From positions 558,001-622,000 of the forward strand of contig NZ_VFQE01000002.1 of the NCBI RefSeq assembly GCF_006717095.1: a DNA stretch of 64,000 bases, given 5' to 3'. Made by a program: the position numbers and the translations under genes. Shown here in pieces: positions 19,566 to 28,248 of the stretch. The notes under the pieces are model-generated. The model did no database searches, was not told the DNA's origin, and worked only from the letters and a program-made list of their open reading frames with translations. The DNA comes from Blastococcus colisei (GTDB lineage: Bacteria; Actinomycetota; Actinomycetes; Mycobacteriales; Geodermatophilaceae). Within the stretch, counting starts at the first letter, position 1; the number at the start of each line of letters is the position of its first letter.

Positions 19566-20225
19566 TCAGGCGTGCGCGAGCCGGCGCGCCCAGCGGTCGC
19601 CGGCCCACTGCAGGAGCTGGACGACGACGAGCAGCAGCACGACGGTGGCCACGGTGATGTCGGTGCGGAACTGCTGGTAGCCGTAGCGGATGGCGAAGTC
19701 GCCGAGGCCGCCGCCGCCGATGGCGCCGGCCATCGCCGAGTAGCTGACCAGCGCCACGACGGTCACCGTCACGCCCGCGACCAGCGAGGGCAGCGCCTCG
19801 GGCAGGAGCACCGTGCGGACGACGTCGCGCCGCCGGGCACCCATGGCCAGGGTCGCCTCGACCTTGCCATGGCTGACCTCGCGCAGGCTGGTCTCCACCA
19901 GCCGGGCGAGGAAGGGGACGGCACCGATGGTCAGCGGGACGATCGTCGCCGTCGAGCCGATCGTCGTCCCGACGATGCCGCGGGTCACAGGGGCGACCAG
20001 CACGAGCAGGATGATGAACGGCAGCGAGCGGCCGAGGTTGACCAGGAGCCCGAGCGCGCGGTGCAGTGCCGGGCGCGGGGACAGCGCCCCGGGGGCGGTG
20101 ATCGTGAGCAGTACGCCCAGGGGCACGCCGATGAGCACCGTCAGCGCGGTGGCCACGCCCACCATGTAGAGCGTCTCCCACGTGGCCTCGACCAGCTGCG
20201 GGGCGATACGGGACCAGTCGTTCAC
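19566..20225 (-). CDS. metI: Methionine ABC transporter permease
   Basis: 219 residues, about five spans, MetI type. GTG 20225 overlaps the metN stop as GTGA. The coupling segment EVSHGKVEATLAMGARRRDVV and the GAIGGGGLGDFAIRYGYQQF loop are diagnostic for D-methionine-type permeases. Works with MetN and MetQ. Confidence 0.88.
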   Translation of the reverse strand: MNDWSRIAPQLVEATWETLYMVGVATALTVLIGVPLGVLLTITAPGALSPRPALHRALGLLVNLGRSLPFIILLVLVAPVTRGIVGTTIGSTATIVPLTIGAVPFLARLVETSLREVSHGKVEATLAMGARRRDVVRTVLLPEALPSLVAGVTVTVVALVSYSAMAGAIGGGGLGDFAIRYGYQQFRTDITVATVVLLLVVVQLLQWAGDRWARRLAHA

Positions 20226-21313
20226 CGCTGCACGTCCGGGGCGTCGAGGAAGCGGGGCTCGTAGGGTTCGCGGACCGGCTCGGGCGCCGGCTCCTCCTCA
20301 TCCCGCCAGGGCGGCGGCTCGTCGCCCGGCACGGCACGCTCGACCAGCGATCCGCCGTCCCGGAGCCGCTGCAGCGCCGCGTCGAGCCGGCCGTCGTCGC
20401 CGGTCACCGACAGCAGCAGGCGGCCGAACCGCCGGCCGGCCACGGTCTCCACGGAGCCGCCGACGACCTCGACGTCCAGGCCGAGCTCCCCGGCGAGGGT
20501 GCGCAGCACCCGGCCCTCCGGTGCGGCCTCGGTGACGGTGACCCGGACGAGGTCGCCGTCGTGACCGGCGAGGGCCGGTGCCGGCAGGAGCTGCGCGGCC
20601 AGCGGTGAGTGCGGTCGCGCCAGCACGTCGGTCAGCGGCCCCCCGTCCACGACCCGGCCGGACTCCAGCAGCACGGCGCTGTCGCAGACCGCACGGACGA
20701 CGGCCATCTCGTGGGTGATCAGCAGAACCGTGAGGCCGAGCTCGGCACGGACCCGGCGCAGGAGGTCCAGGACGCCGGCGGTGCTGGACGGGTCCAGCGC
20801 GCTGGTCGCCTCATCGCAGAGCAGCACCTCCGGACGCGCGGCCAGCGCGCGGGCGATGGCGACCCGCTGCTTCTGGCCGCCGGAGAGCTGGGCCGGGCGG
20901 GACGCGTGCCGGTCGGCCAGGCCCACCAGGTCGAGCATGTCCGCGACGCGACGGCGACGCTCGACCCGGCCCACCCCGGCGAGTTCCAGCGGGTGCTCGA
21001 CGTTGCCGGCGGCGGTGCGCGAGTCGAGGAGGTTGAAGTGCTGGAAGATCATGCCGACGGTGCGGCGGGCCTCGCGCACTCCGTCGTCGTCGAGGTCGGT
21101 CAACACCCGCCCGCCGACGGTGACCCGGCCGGAGGTCGGCCGCTCGAGCAGGTTCACCAGGCGGGCGAGGGTGCTCTTGCCGGAACCGCTCCGTCCGACG
21201 ACACCGGCGAACTCGCCGTCGGCGACCGACAGGGTGACCCCGTCGACGGCGACCACCTCGGCCGCCCCGCGACGTGCGGGGAACACCTTGCGGACGTCGG
21301 ACAGTTCGATCAC
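20222..21313 (-). CDS. metN: Methionine ABC transporter ATP-binding protein with NIL domain
   Basis: 363 residues. Walker A GRSGSGKST near 40, ABC signature LSGGQKQRVAIARAL near 143, VLLCDEATSALD. The C-terminal ~75 residues before the Pro/Glu-rich end form a NIL domain (VTEAAPEGRVLRTLAGELGLDVEVVGG), the regulatory module that senses intracellular methionine in MetN proteins. Preceded by a 22-codon leader peptide, so expression is likely controlled by attenuation. Confidence 0.88.
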   Translation of the reverse strand: MIELSDVRKVFPARRGAAEVVAVDGVTLSVADGEFAGVVGRSGSGKSTLARLVNLLERPTSGRVTVGGRVLTDLDDDGVREARRTVGMIFQHFNLLDSRTAAGNVEHPLELAGVGRVERRRRVADMLDLVGLADRHASRPAQLSGGQKQRVAIARALAARPEVLLCDEATSALDPSSTAGVLDLLRRVRAELGLTVLLITHEMAVVRAVCDSAVLLESGRVVDGGPLTDVLARPHSPLAAQLLPAPALAGHDGDLVRVTVTEAAPEGRVLRTLAGELGLDVEVVGGSVETVAGRRFGRLLLSVTGDDGRLDAALQRLRDGGSLVERAVPGDEPPPWRDEEEPAPEPVREPYEPRFLDAPDVQR

Positions 21314-21437
21314 GGGGGCCTCGGCAGGGCTCGGCGGTGTGCGGCGCGGGACGGTGGGCGCGGGCGGGCGGGCCTCCGCCGGGAAACGGCGGCCGGCCCG
21401 GGGCGGGCGTCGGACGTTCCGGGGCCCGCAGCCGGAG

Positions 21438-21506
21438 CTACAGGCGGCTGGCCGTGCGCATGAGGTCGATGGCGCGACGACGCGTCAACGCCCAGTTCCT
21501 CTGCAT
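21438..21506 (-). CDS. Putative 22-residue leader peptide upstream of metNIQ
   Basis: ATG 21506 to TAG 21438, a 22-residue peptide containing LTRRRAIDLMRTAS. It resembles the short actinobacterial leader peptides of the LTxRxxIDLxRxxSAxC pattern found ahead of sulfur amino-acid genes; here it ends in ...SRL and lacks the usual terminal Cys. It lies 124 bases before metN in the same orientation, with GC-rich inverted sequences between. A ribosome-mediated attenuation role is inferred, not shown. Confidence 0.6.
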   Translation of the reverse strand: MQRNWALTRRRAIDLMRTASRL

Positions 21507-21627
21507 CTGTCGAGGATGCGCCCAGCGACAGCCGCCCGGCCACCGCGCCGGCCCGAATGTGAGAGAACGCTCAACCGGTGCCGTTAGATCACCCGCCCGC
21601 GCCCGCTGCCCGATCACGCGATGCCCC

Positions 21628-21856
21628 CCCGGGGCTGTCGTCACGCGATGCCTATGGCGCGACTCCGCGCCCCGGTCCGCTCCTCGCTCGTACCTCGCTG
21701 CGATGACACCGGTCGCCTCCGCGGTCGCTCCGCTCCTCGCTCGCTCGCTGCGATGCTCACTCCCTGTCGGCTCCGGGCTCCCGGGGCTGTCGTCACGCGA
21801 TGCCTATGGCGCGACTCCGCGCCCCGGTCCGTCCTCGCTCGTACCTCGCTGCGATG
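21628..21856. repeat. Intergenic direct repeats, ~78 bases, two copies
   Basis: Copies at 21628-21705 and 21780-21856 are identical except for one deleted base; both contain GTCGTCACGCGATGCC and CTCGTACCTCGCTGCGATG. Between them are fragments (CTCCTCGCTCGCTCGCTGCGATGCTC) of the same unit, and a third partial start is at ~21859. The 365 bases between the leader peptide and recR hold no credible gene. Confidence 0.85.
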
Positions 21857-21871
21857 CTCCCGGCGCTGTCG

Positions 21872-22471
21872 TCACGCGTCGATGCGGCGGCGGCCCTCGA
21901 ACGCGCGGCCCAGCGTGACCTCGTCGGCGTACTCCAGGTCACCACCGACCGGCAGCCCGCTGGCCAGCCGCGAGACCGCGAGACCCATCGGCGAGACCAG
22001 GCGGGCCAGGTAGGCGGCCGTCGCCTCGCCCTCGAGGTTGGGGTCGGTGGCGATGATCAGCTCGGTGACCGCGCCGTTCATCAGTCGGGTCATGAGCTCC
22101 TTGACCCGCAGGTCGTCGGGGCCGACGCCGTCGATCGGGCTGATCGCGCCGCCCAAGACGTGGTAGCGGCCACGGAACTCACGCGTGCGCTCGATCGCGA
22201 CGACGTCCTTGGGCTCCTCGACCACGCACAGCACGTCGTCGGTGCGGCGCGGGTCGCGGCAGATCCTGCACTGCTCGGCCTCGGCGACGTTGTAGCAGGT
22301 CACGCAGAAGCGGACCTCCTCCTGGACGCGGGTGAGCGCCGCGACCAGCCGGCCGACGTCGGCGGACTCGGCCGACAGCAGGTGGAAGGCGATGCGCTGC
22401 GCGCTCTTGGGACCGACGCCGGGCAGCCGGCCCAGCTCGTCGATCAGGTCCTGGACGGCACCCTCGTACAC
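21872..22471 (-). CDS. recR: Recombination mediator protein RecR
   Basis: 199 residues from GTG 22471 ([20 protein letters not shown]), matching the family's conserved start and length. Helix-hairpin-helix at ~10-30 ([17 protein letters not shown]), a four-Cys zinc finger ([19 protein letters not shown], ~55-73) and a Toprim domain from ~80 ([21 protein letters not shown]). Acts in the RecFOR pathway of gap repair. Downstream of ybaB, as in many bacteria, with dnaX two genes further up the operon. Confidence 0.93.
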   Translation of the reverse strand: MYEGAVQDLIDELGRLPGVGPKSAQRIAFHLLSAESADVGRLVAALTRVQEEVRFCVTCYNVAEAEQCRICRDPRRTDDVLCVVEEPKDVVAIERTREFRGRYHVLGGAISPIDGVGPDDLRVKELMTRLMNGAVTELIIATDPNLEGEATAAYLARLVSPMGLAVSRLASGLPVGGDLEYADEVTLGRAFEGRRRIDA

Positions 22472-22505
22472 GCGATGTTCCTCGCAGATCCTGGCGGGGT
22501 GGGGA

Positions 22506-22853
22506 TCAGAGACCGGGCAGGCCCAGGCCACCGCCGGGACCGCCGCCCAGGCCACCCGCGAGGGGGCCCATGGTGCGTGCGGCCAGCTCGTCGACCGCGC
22601 GCTTGGCGTCGTGCAACGCAGCGACGACGAGGTCCTGCAGCGTCTCGAGGTCGTCCGGGTCGACGGCGTCCTTCGAGATCGTGATGGCGGTGACGTCCCC
22701 GCTGCCGGTCATCGTGGCCGTCACCAGGTTCCCGCCGGCCGAGCCGGTGACCTCGGTGCGCGCGAGCTCCTCCTGAGCCGCCACCAGCTGCTGCTGCATC
22801 TGCTGCGCCTGCTGGAGGAGCTGTGCCATGTCGGGCTGACCACCGGGGAACAT
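22506..22853 (-). CDS. YbaB/EbfC family nucleoid-associated protein
   Basis: 115 residues from ATG 22853. An N-terminal helical, Gln-rich segment ([22 protein letters not shown]) is followed by [26 protein letters not shown] and [16 protein letters not shown], the family core. The C-terminus is a short Gly-rich tail. Binds DNA as a dimer; the gene sits in the usual place immediately before recR. Confidence 0.9.
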   Translation of the reverse strand: MFPGGQPDMAQLLQQAQQMQQQLVAAQEELARTEVTGSAGGNLVTATMTGSGDVTAITISKDAVDPDDLETLQDLVVAALHDAKRAVDELAARTMGPLAGGLGGGPGGGLGLPGL

Positions 22854-22930
22854 GTCACGAGAGTAGGCCGCGGATACGACGAGCAGCGGCACGCCGACCG
22901 CCACCGCCCCTCCGGCCCCACCTCTACCGG

Positions 22931-24088
22931 TCAGGTCTCCCGGGAGCGCTCGACGAGCCGGCGCACGATCACGTTGCGCTGGATCTCGTTGGTGCCCTCG
23001 CCCACGATCATCAGCGGGGCGTCGCGGAAATAGCGCTCGACGTCGAGCTCCGCCGAGTAGCCGGCGGCGCCGTGGATGCGCATCGCGTCCAGCGCCACCT
23101 GCATGCACGCCTCGGAGGCGTAGAGCTTGGCCATCCCCGCCTCGAGGTCGCTGCGCCGCCCCTCATCGATGCCGGCGGCCGCGTCGAGCACCAGCAGTCG
23201 GGAGGCGTGCACCTTCGTCGCCATGTCGGCGAGCAGGTTGCCGACCGACTGGTGCTCCCAGATCGGGGTGCCGAAGGTCTCGCGCTGCTGGGCGTAGGCG
23301 AGCGCGTCGTCCAGCGCCGCCTGCCCGACGCCGACGGCACGCGCAGCGACCTGCACCCGGCCGAGCTCGAGACCAGCCATGAACTGGCCGAAGCCGCGCC
23401 CCTCCTCTCCGCCGAGCAGCGCGCCGGCCGGCACTCGCGACCCGGCGAAGGACAGCTCGCAGGACTCGACGCCGCGGTAGCCCAGCTTGGGCAGGTCGCG
23501 GGAGACGTCCACCTGGCCCGGCTCGACGAGCAGGATGCTGATCCCCCGGTGCCGTGGCTGCGCCTGCGGGTCGGTCTTCACCAGGGTCGCGATCAGCCCG
23601 GCGTGGCGGGCGTTGGTGATCCACGTCTTGGTGCCGTCGACGACGTAGGAGTCGCCGTCCCGGACGGCGCGGGTGCGGATGTCCTGCAGGTCGGAGCCCC
23701 CGCTGGGCTCGGTGAGCGCCATCGCGGCACGGACCTCTCCTGTCGCCATCCGCGGCAGCCAGCGCTCCTGCTGCTCGGGCGTGCCGTACGTGGCGAGCAG
23801 GCGGGCGACGACGCTGTGGCCGCCCATCGCACCGGCCAGGCTCATCCAGCCGCGGGCGAGCTCAGCCGTGACGAGCGCGAAGCAGCGGGTGGAGACAGCG
23901 GACTCGCTCCACCGTGCCGGGACGGCGAGCCCGAAGACCCCCATCTCCTTCATCTGGTCGATGAGCGCGGCGGGGTACTCCTGGGCCCGCTCCAGCCGGC
24001 CGGCGTGCGGGCGCACCTCGCGGTCGACCCAGCGCGCGACGGTCTCGACGATCGCCTGCTCGTCCTCGGGGAGGTCGCGCGCGGTCAT
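22931..24088 (-). CDS. Acyl-CoA dehydrogenase family protein
   Basis: 385 residues from ATG 24088, only four bases after the dnaX stop. All parts of the fold are present: N-terminal helices ([20 protein letters not shown]), the FAD-binding middle ([25 protein letters not shown]) and C-terminal helices ending [19 protein letters not shown]. Catalyses alpha,beta-dehydrogenation of an acyl-CoA using FAD; chain specificity unknown. Its insertion between dnaX and ybaB is unusual because these replication and repair genes are normally adjacent. Confidence 0.88.
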   Translation of the reverse strand: MTARDLPEDEQAIVETVARWVDREVRPHAGRLERAQEYPAALIDQMKEMGVFGLAVPARWSESAVSTRCFALVTAELARGWMSLAGAMGGHSVVARLLATYGTPEQQERWLPRMATGEVRAAMALTEPSGGSDLQDIRTRAVRDGDSYVVDGTKTWITNARHAGLIATLVKTDPQAQPRHRGISILLVEPGQVDVSRDLPKLGYRGVESCELSFAGSRVPAGALLGGEEGRGFGQFMAGLELGRVQVAARAVGVGQAALDDALAYAQQRETFGTPIWEHQSVGNLLADMATKVHASRLLVLDAAAGIDEGRRSDLEAGMAKLYASEACMQVALDAMRIHGAAGYSAELDVERYFRDAPLMIVGEGTNEIQRNVIVRRLVERSRET

Positions 24089-24092
24089 CGGT

Positions 24093-26390
24093 TCAGCTGT
24101 CCACGGGGCGGGCGCCGAGCTGGGCACGGAGCAGGGACAGCGCCGCCTGCTCCTGGTCGACGACCGGCTCGGGCGCCCCGCCGGCCGCGGCCGAGACGTC
24201 GGCTGCGCGCTCGGCCATGAGCTCGCTGGCCTCCGCGGCCTCGGCGGCGCGCGCCGCCTCCCGGGCCTGCTCCGGCGGGACGGCCGGGCCCGAGGCGGTC
24301 GCGGCACCCTCGACGACGGCGTCGACCCGCCAGCGGACGCCGAGCAGCTCGTTGAGCGCCTCCCGGATGACGTCCTTGTTCAGGTCGTCGCCCAAGCGCC
24401 GGGCCAGCGCCGGCGACGAGGTCGAGAGGGTGAGGACGCCGTTGGTCAGCTGGTGGACCTGGGCGTTCTTGAGCAGCGCCTCGGTGGTGCGCTTGTGCCG
24501 CTTGACGACGGCGAGCAGCTCGGGCCACATCCGGCGGACGTCGGTGGTGGTGAGCTCGCCGTCCTCGGCCGCCGGTTCGGGGTTCGCCGAGACCACCGGC
24601 GTCGGCTCACCGCCACGCGGCGCGGGTGAGGACTCGGCCGCGGCCCGGGGCGGACCGGCAGCCGGGGCCGCCCCCCGCCCGGCGGCGTCGGTGCGCGCAG
24701 CCGCGGCCCGGGCCGCGGCGGGATCGGCGGCGTGCGGCCAGTCCTCGTCGTCGGTGGGCTCGGGCGGGAGCGGGATGTCCGGCTCGCCCGCGACCGCGCG
24801 CGGCGGTGTCCGCTCGGCCGGCGGACCAGCCGGCGCGCCCGCTGCTGGTGCGGCCGCTGCTGGTGCGGCCGCGGCAGGTGCGGCGGCCGGCTTGGCCCGG
24901 CCCGAGCCCGGCCGCACCGTCTCGGGCCAGTCGTCGGCGGCCGGGGCGGGCGCAGCGGCCGCGGGGGCGGCGGCCGCCGGAGCCTCGCTGCGCCGCGACG
25001 GGCGGACGTACTCCTTGCGCGCGCCCGTGCCCGCGGCGGGCTCTGCGGGCGGAACCGACGGTGTAGCGGCCGGGGCTGGCGCGGCCCGCGGTGCCTCGCG
25101 GACCGGGGCCGCAGGCGCCTCGCGGACCGGGGCCGCGGGTGCCTCGCGGACCGGGGCCGCGGGTGCCTCGCGGACGGGGGCCGTCGGCGCCTCGCGTACG
25201 CCCTCGGGGCGCCCGGCGTGCTCGCCCGCGATGGACATCCGCCGCTCGAGCCGCTCCAGCCGCTGGAGGGTGGCCGCCGCCGAGCCGTCGGTGGCCGGCA
25301 GCAGCATGCGGGCGCAGACGAGTTCGAGCAGCAGCCGCGGCGCCGTCGTCCCGCGCATCTCGGTGAGGCCCTCGTGCACGGTGTCGGCCATCCGCGAGAG
25401 GGTGGCCGAACCGAGCGCGGAGGCCTGCTGGTTCATCAGGTCCAGCCGGTCCGGCGGGCAGTCGAGCAGGCCGTTGCCACCGGCGTCGGGGACGGCGTCG
25501 AGCACGATCAGGTCACGCAGCCGGTCGAGCAGGTCGGTGGCGAAGCGCCGCGGGTCGTGGCCTGCCTCGACGACCCGGTCGACGGCGCGGAACACCGCCG
25601 GGGCGTCGTGGGCGGCGAGCGCGTCGATGGTCTCGTCGAGCAGCGCGTCGTCGGTGACGCCGAGCAGCCCGACGGCGCTCTTGTAGGTGACGCCCTCGGG
25701 ACCCGCGCCGGCGAGCAGTTGGTCGAGGATCGACAGCGAGTCGCGGACCGAGCCGCCACCGGCGCGGACCACCAGTGGGTAGACGGTCGGCTCGACGGTC
25801 ACCCCCTCGGCCTCGCAGGTCTTCTCCAGCAGGCCGCGCAGCGTCGTCGGCGGCACCAGCCGGAACGGGTAGTGGTGGGTGCGCGAGCGGATGGTCGGGA
25901 GGACCTTCTCCGGCTCGGTGGTCGCGAAGACGAAGACGAGGAAGTCCGGCGGCTCCTCCACCACCTTGAGCAGGGCGTTGAAGCCCTGCGTGGTGACCAT
26001 GTGCGCCTCGTCGACGATGTAGACCTTGTAGCGGCTGCTCACCGGTGCGAAGAAGGCGCGTTCCCGCAGGTCACGGGCGTCGTCGACACCACCGTGGCTG
26101 GCCGCGTCGATCTCCATGACGTCCAGCGAGCCGGGCCCGTCGGGCGCCAGGGCGATGCACGACTCGCACACGCCGCACGGCGTGGACGTCGGCCCCTGCT
26201 CGCAGTTCAGCGATCGGGCGAGGATCCGCGCCGACGACGTCTTGCCGCAGCCGCGCGGGCCGCTGAACAGGTAGGCGTGGTTGATCCGGCCGCCGTCCAC
26301 CGCGTTCATCAGCGGGGTGGTGACGTGCTCCTGCCCGACCACCTCGGCGAAGGTCGCCGGGCGGTACTTGCGGTAGAGAGCCAGGGCCAC
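24093..26390 (-). CDS. dnaX: DNA polymerase III subunits gamma and tau
   Basis: 765 residues. The clamp-loader ATPase occupies ~1-365: Walker A GPRGCGKTSS (~44), the zinc module with four Cys (NCEQGPTSTPCGVCESC), VYIVDEAHM Walker B and the SRTHHYPFRL sensor region. A low-complexity Ala/Pro linker (~390-590) contains 24-base tandem repeats. The C-terminal domain (~630-740, VRRMWPELLAVVKRHKRTTEALLKNA) would bind the polymerase in tau. No programmed frameshift site is evident. First gene of dnaX / acyl-CoA dehydrogenase / ybaB / recR. Confidence 0.93.
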   Translation of the reverse strand: MALALYRKYRPATFAEVVGQEHVTTPLMNAVDGGRINHAYLFSGPRGCGKTSSARILARSLNCEQGPTSTPCGVCESCIALAPDGPGSLDVMEIDAASHGGVDDARDLRERAFFAPVSSRYKVYIVDEAHMVTTQGFNALLKVVEEPPDFLVFVFATTEPEKVLPTIRSRTHHYPFRLVPPTTLRGLLEKTCEAEGVTVEPTVYPLVVRAGGGSVRDSLSILDQLLAGAGPEGVTYKSAVGLLGVTDDALLDETIDALAAHDAPAVFRAVDRVVEAGHDPRRFATDLLDRLRDLIVLDAVPDAGGNGLLDCPPDRLDLMNQQASALGSATLSRMADTVHEGLTEMRGTTAPRLLLELVCARMLLPATDGSAAATLQRLERLERRMSIAGEHAGRPEGVREAPTAPVREAPAAPVREAPAAPVREAPAAPVREAPRAAPAPAATPSVPPAEPAAGTGARKEYVRPSRRSEAPAAAAPAAAAPAPAADDWPETVRPGSGRAKPAAAPAAAAPAAAAPAAGAPAGPPAERTPPRAVAGEPDIPLPPEPTDDEDWPHAADPAAARAAAARTDAAGRGAAPAAGPPRAAAESSPAPRGGEPTPVVSANPEPAAEDGELTTTDVRRMWPELLAVVKRHKRTTEALLKNAQVHQLTNGVLTLSTSSPALARRLGDDLNKDVIREALNELLGVRWRVDAVVEGAATASGPAVPPEQAREAARAAEAAEASELMAERAADVSAAAGGAPEPVVDQEQAALSLLRAQLGARPVDS
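25093..25200. repeat. 24-base tandem repeats inside dnaX
   Basis: Four full units starting at 25093, 25117, 25141 and 25165 plus a partial fifth, each opening GCCTCGCGGAC and encoding an eight-residue EAPAAPVR-type unit in the interdomain linker. Near-identical copies imply recent expansion and likely length variation between strains. Confidence 0.85.
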
Positions 26391-26481
26391 GCCGCGAGGT
26401 TACGTGGCCCCACCGACGCTCCGACGGACGTTCCGGATTCGCAGTGGACGACGGTGCCGGCACCCCGTTATGAGACCGATA

Positions 26482-26493
26482 CATACCGGTATG
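26482..26493. promoter_or_regulatory. Palindrome in the dnaX / sigma factor divergent promoter region
   Basis: Perfect 12-base palindrome CATACCGGTATG, 57 bases before the sigma factor start, in a locally AT-richer stretch. Possible operator or part of an autoregulated promoter. Confidence 0.35.
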
Positions 26494-26549
26494 GGGCGGC
26501 ACCGGTACCTCGACGCGTCCTCCTCATGAGACCGACCACCGGAGGAGCG

Positions 26550-27077
26550 ATGACCGACCACAGGGACGCGGAGTTCACCGACTTCGTCGCCGACCACGGC
26601 GGGCAACTGCTGCGTACGGCGTGCCTCGTCACGGGGGACGCCCATCTCGGTGAGGACCTGCTCCAGACCGCGCTGGCCAAGGCCTACGGGTCATGGGCCA
26701 CGGTGCGCGACGCCGACCACCCGGTCGCCTACGTCCGCCGGCTGATGATCAACGCGCACCTGAGCTGGCTGCGCCGGTTAACCAACACCGAGCGGGTCCT
26801 CGAGACCTTCCCGGACGTCGGCGGCGGCGACCCGCAGAGCGCCCACGCCGAGACCGACGAGATGCGCCAGGCACTGCTCCGCCTGTCGCCACGCGTCCGC
26901 ACCGCCGTCGTCCTGCGCTACTTCGAGGACCTCAGCGAGGCCGAGACCGCACAGCTCATGGGCTGCTCGCGCAGCACCGTCAACAACCACGTCTCCCGGG
27001 GCCTGGCCGCCCTCCGCGGCCTGCTCGCCCCCCACACGGACGACGACCTCACGCCCGCGTCGAGGAGGCACCAGTGA
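26550..27077 (+). CDS. SigE-family ECF RNA polymerase sigma factor
   Basis: 175 residues from ATG 26550 (GGAGGAGC ribosome site). Region 2 spans ~8-75 (FVADHGGQLLRTACLVTGD, DLLQTALAKAYGSWATV, PVAYVRRLMINAHLSWLRR) and region 4 spans ~110-160 (LLRLSPRVRTAVVLRYFEDL, then SEAETAQLMGCSRSTVNNHV helix-turn-helix). This composition is typical of the SigE-like ECF group of actinobacteria. The stop overlaps the next gene as GTGA, so the following membrane protein is probably its anti-sigma or dedicated partner. Confidence 0.88.
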   Translation: MTDHRDAEFTDFVADHGGQLLRTACLVTGDAHLGEDLLQTALAKAYGSWATVRDADHPVAYVRRLMINAHLSWLRRLTNTERVLETFPDVGGGDPQSAHAETDEMRQALLRLSPRVRTAVVLRYFEDLSEAETAQLMGCSRSTVNNHVSRGLAALRGLLAPHTDDDLTPASRRHQ

Positions 27078-27859
27078 ACGACCACGAGACCACCGTCCTC
27101 AGCTCCCGCCTGCACACCCTGGCCGACGACATCACCCCGCCGCTCGACGTCGTGGGTCAGGTGCGGGCCGCCCGGTCCCGACACCAGCGGCAGCGGCGGG
27201 GACGCCTCGCGCTCGTCGCCGTGGCGACGGCGACCGCCGCGGTGGCCGTCGCCACGGTGGCCGCAGCCGACCTGCTGACGGCCACTCCCCCGCGCGCCGA
27301 GGTGGCCGTCCCCCGCCACACGTCGGCGACCGCCCACCCCACCCCGACCACCGAGGTGGCTCCGCCGCCGACCACACCCTCCGGTCCGAGCGCTCCGCCC
27401 ACCACCGAGGCCGGACCGACCAGCGGGACGGCCGGCTGGGAACTTCGGTCCTTCCAGGGCGTCTCCTTCGCGGTCCCGTCGGGCGCACGCGCGGCCGACA
27501 CCGTCGACCTGAGGCCGGTGACCAGCTGGTACGAGGGTCCCTCGCTGACGTGGAACGGACCCGCCCTGGGCGGTGGCGAGTACTCGCACGTGAAGGTCTC
27601 GATCACCGAGACCTTCGAAGGCGGTCTGACCCCCGCCGACGGGGGCGAGTGGTTCACCGTTCCCGGAGCGGAGTCGGCGTACGGGGGGATCGACTACTGG
27701 ACGGGCACGGAGGGCCTGGGCCCGACCGTCGAGTCGTACACGTTCTGGCTGCAGGTGCTCGCGGGGGACCGCCAGATCCACGTCAGCGGCACCTTCCCGG
27801 CCGGCGAGGCGGGTGAGCAGATGGCACGTGATCTGCTCGCGTCGATCGTCATCACCTGA
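27074..27859 (+). CDS. Membrane-anchored protein co-encoded with the ECF sigma factor
   Basis: 261 residues from GTG 27074. A short cytoplasmic N-terminus (~1-40) with LADDITPPLDVVGQVRAARSR, one membrane span (~45-68, Ala/Val rich), a Pro/Thr-rich linker (~70-115) and an extracellular domain (WELRSFQGVSFAVPSGAR ... DLLASIVIT). No zinc anti-sigma HxxxCxxC motif is present. The ~40-residue cytoplasmic stub, coupling to the sigma gene and single span fit an atypical anti-sigma factor, but this is inferred from context only. Confidence 0.7.
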   Translation: MNDHETTVLSSRLHTLADDITPPLDVVGQVRAARSRHQRQRRGRLALVAVATATAAVAVATVAAADLLTATPPRAEVAVPRHTSATAHPTPTTEVAPPPTTPSGPSAPPTTEAGPTSGTAGWELRSFQGVSFAVPSGARAADTVDLRPVTSWYEGPSLTWNGPALGGGEYSHVKVSITETFEGGLTPADGGEWFTVPGAESAYGGIDYWTGTEGLGPTVESYTFWLQVLAGDRQIHVSGTFPAGEAGEQMARDLLASIVIT

Positions 27860-27877
27860 CAACAGGCGCGGAACGAG

Positions 27878-27926
27878 ATCTGCGAAGTCGTGGCGATCAG
27901 CGCCTGATGGCCACGGCTTCGCAGAT
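27878..27926. repeat. Long imperfect palindrome downstream of the sigma operon
   Basis: Arms beginning ATCTGCGAAG and ending CTTCGCAGAT, about 23 bases each, pair with three mismatches around a CGC centre. It lies 18 bases beyond the membrane-protein stop and 26 bases before the SRP RNA 3' end. It could terminate both convergent transcripts. Confidence 0.6.
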
Positions 27927-27952
27927 GTCGCGGCGGTCCAGGGAAAGGAAAG

Positions 27953-28047
27953 GACCCCCCGCGCACCCGCCAGAGCCCGCTTATCCTTGCTGCCTTCCGG
28001 CCCTGGGGAGGTTCACAGGATGACGCCACACGAGGGGTCTGGCGTCC
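27953..28047 (-). ncRNA. ffs: Signal recognition particle RNA, small bacterial type
   Basis: On the minus strand the conserved SRP RNA apex is complete (GGGCCGGAAGGCAGCAAGG, then ATAAGCGGGCTCTGG), flanked by pairing arms (GACCCC near 28038, GGGGTC near 27955). The length of ~95 nt fits the 4.5S-type RNA of actinobacteria. Ends are approximate. Pairs with Ffh for membrane targeting. Confidence 0.9.
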
Positions 28048-28248
28048 ACTGTAGAGGAACCGGGCAGCGCGCCGACGCGGGCTCCCGCTAACCTCCGTGC
28101 CCATGACGCCCCGGCACGCGCTCGTCCTTCCCCCGCCCCGCTCCTGACCCGGAGCACCGCGGGCTGAACCCATCGGCGGGCCGCACCGGCCCGCCGCGTC
28201 GCCGTGCTCCGGATCCGAGTCCCGCCCGGTCCGCGAACCAGGAGCGTC

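Noticed and set aside
21314-21437. SAM or other riboswitch before metN
   Set aside because: No SAM riboswitch core or kink-turn pattern could be recognised by eye; the leader peptide is a better explanation.
21621-22013. Plus-strand open frames across the repeat patch
   Set aside because: Their Arg/Ser-rich repetitive translations follow from the direct repeats; no ribosome sites.
27860-28248. Small open frames around the SRP RNA
   Set aside because: They are explained by the RNA gene and palindrome; none has a ribosome site or family match.
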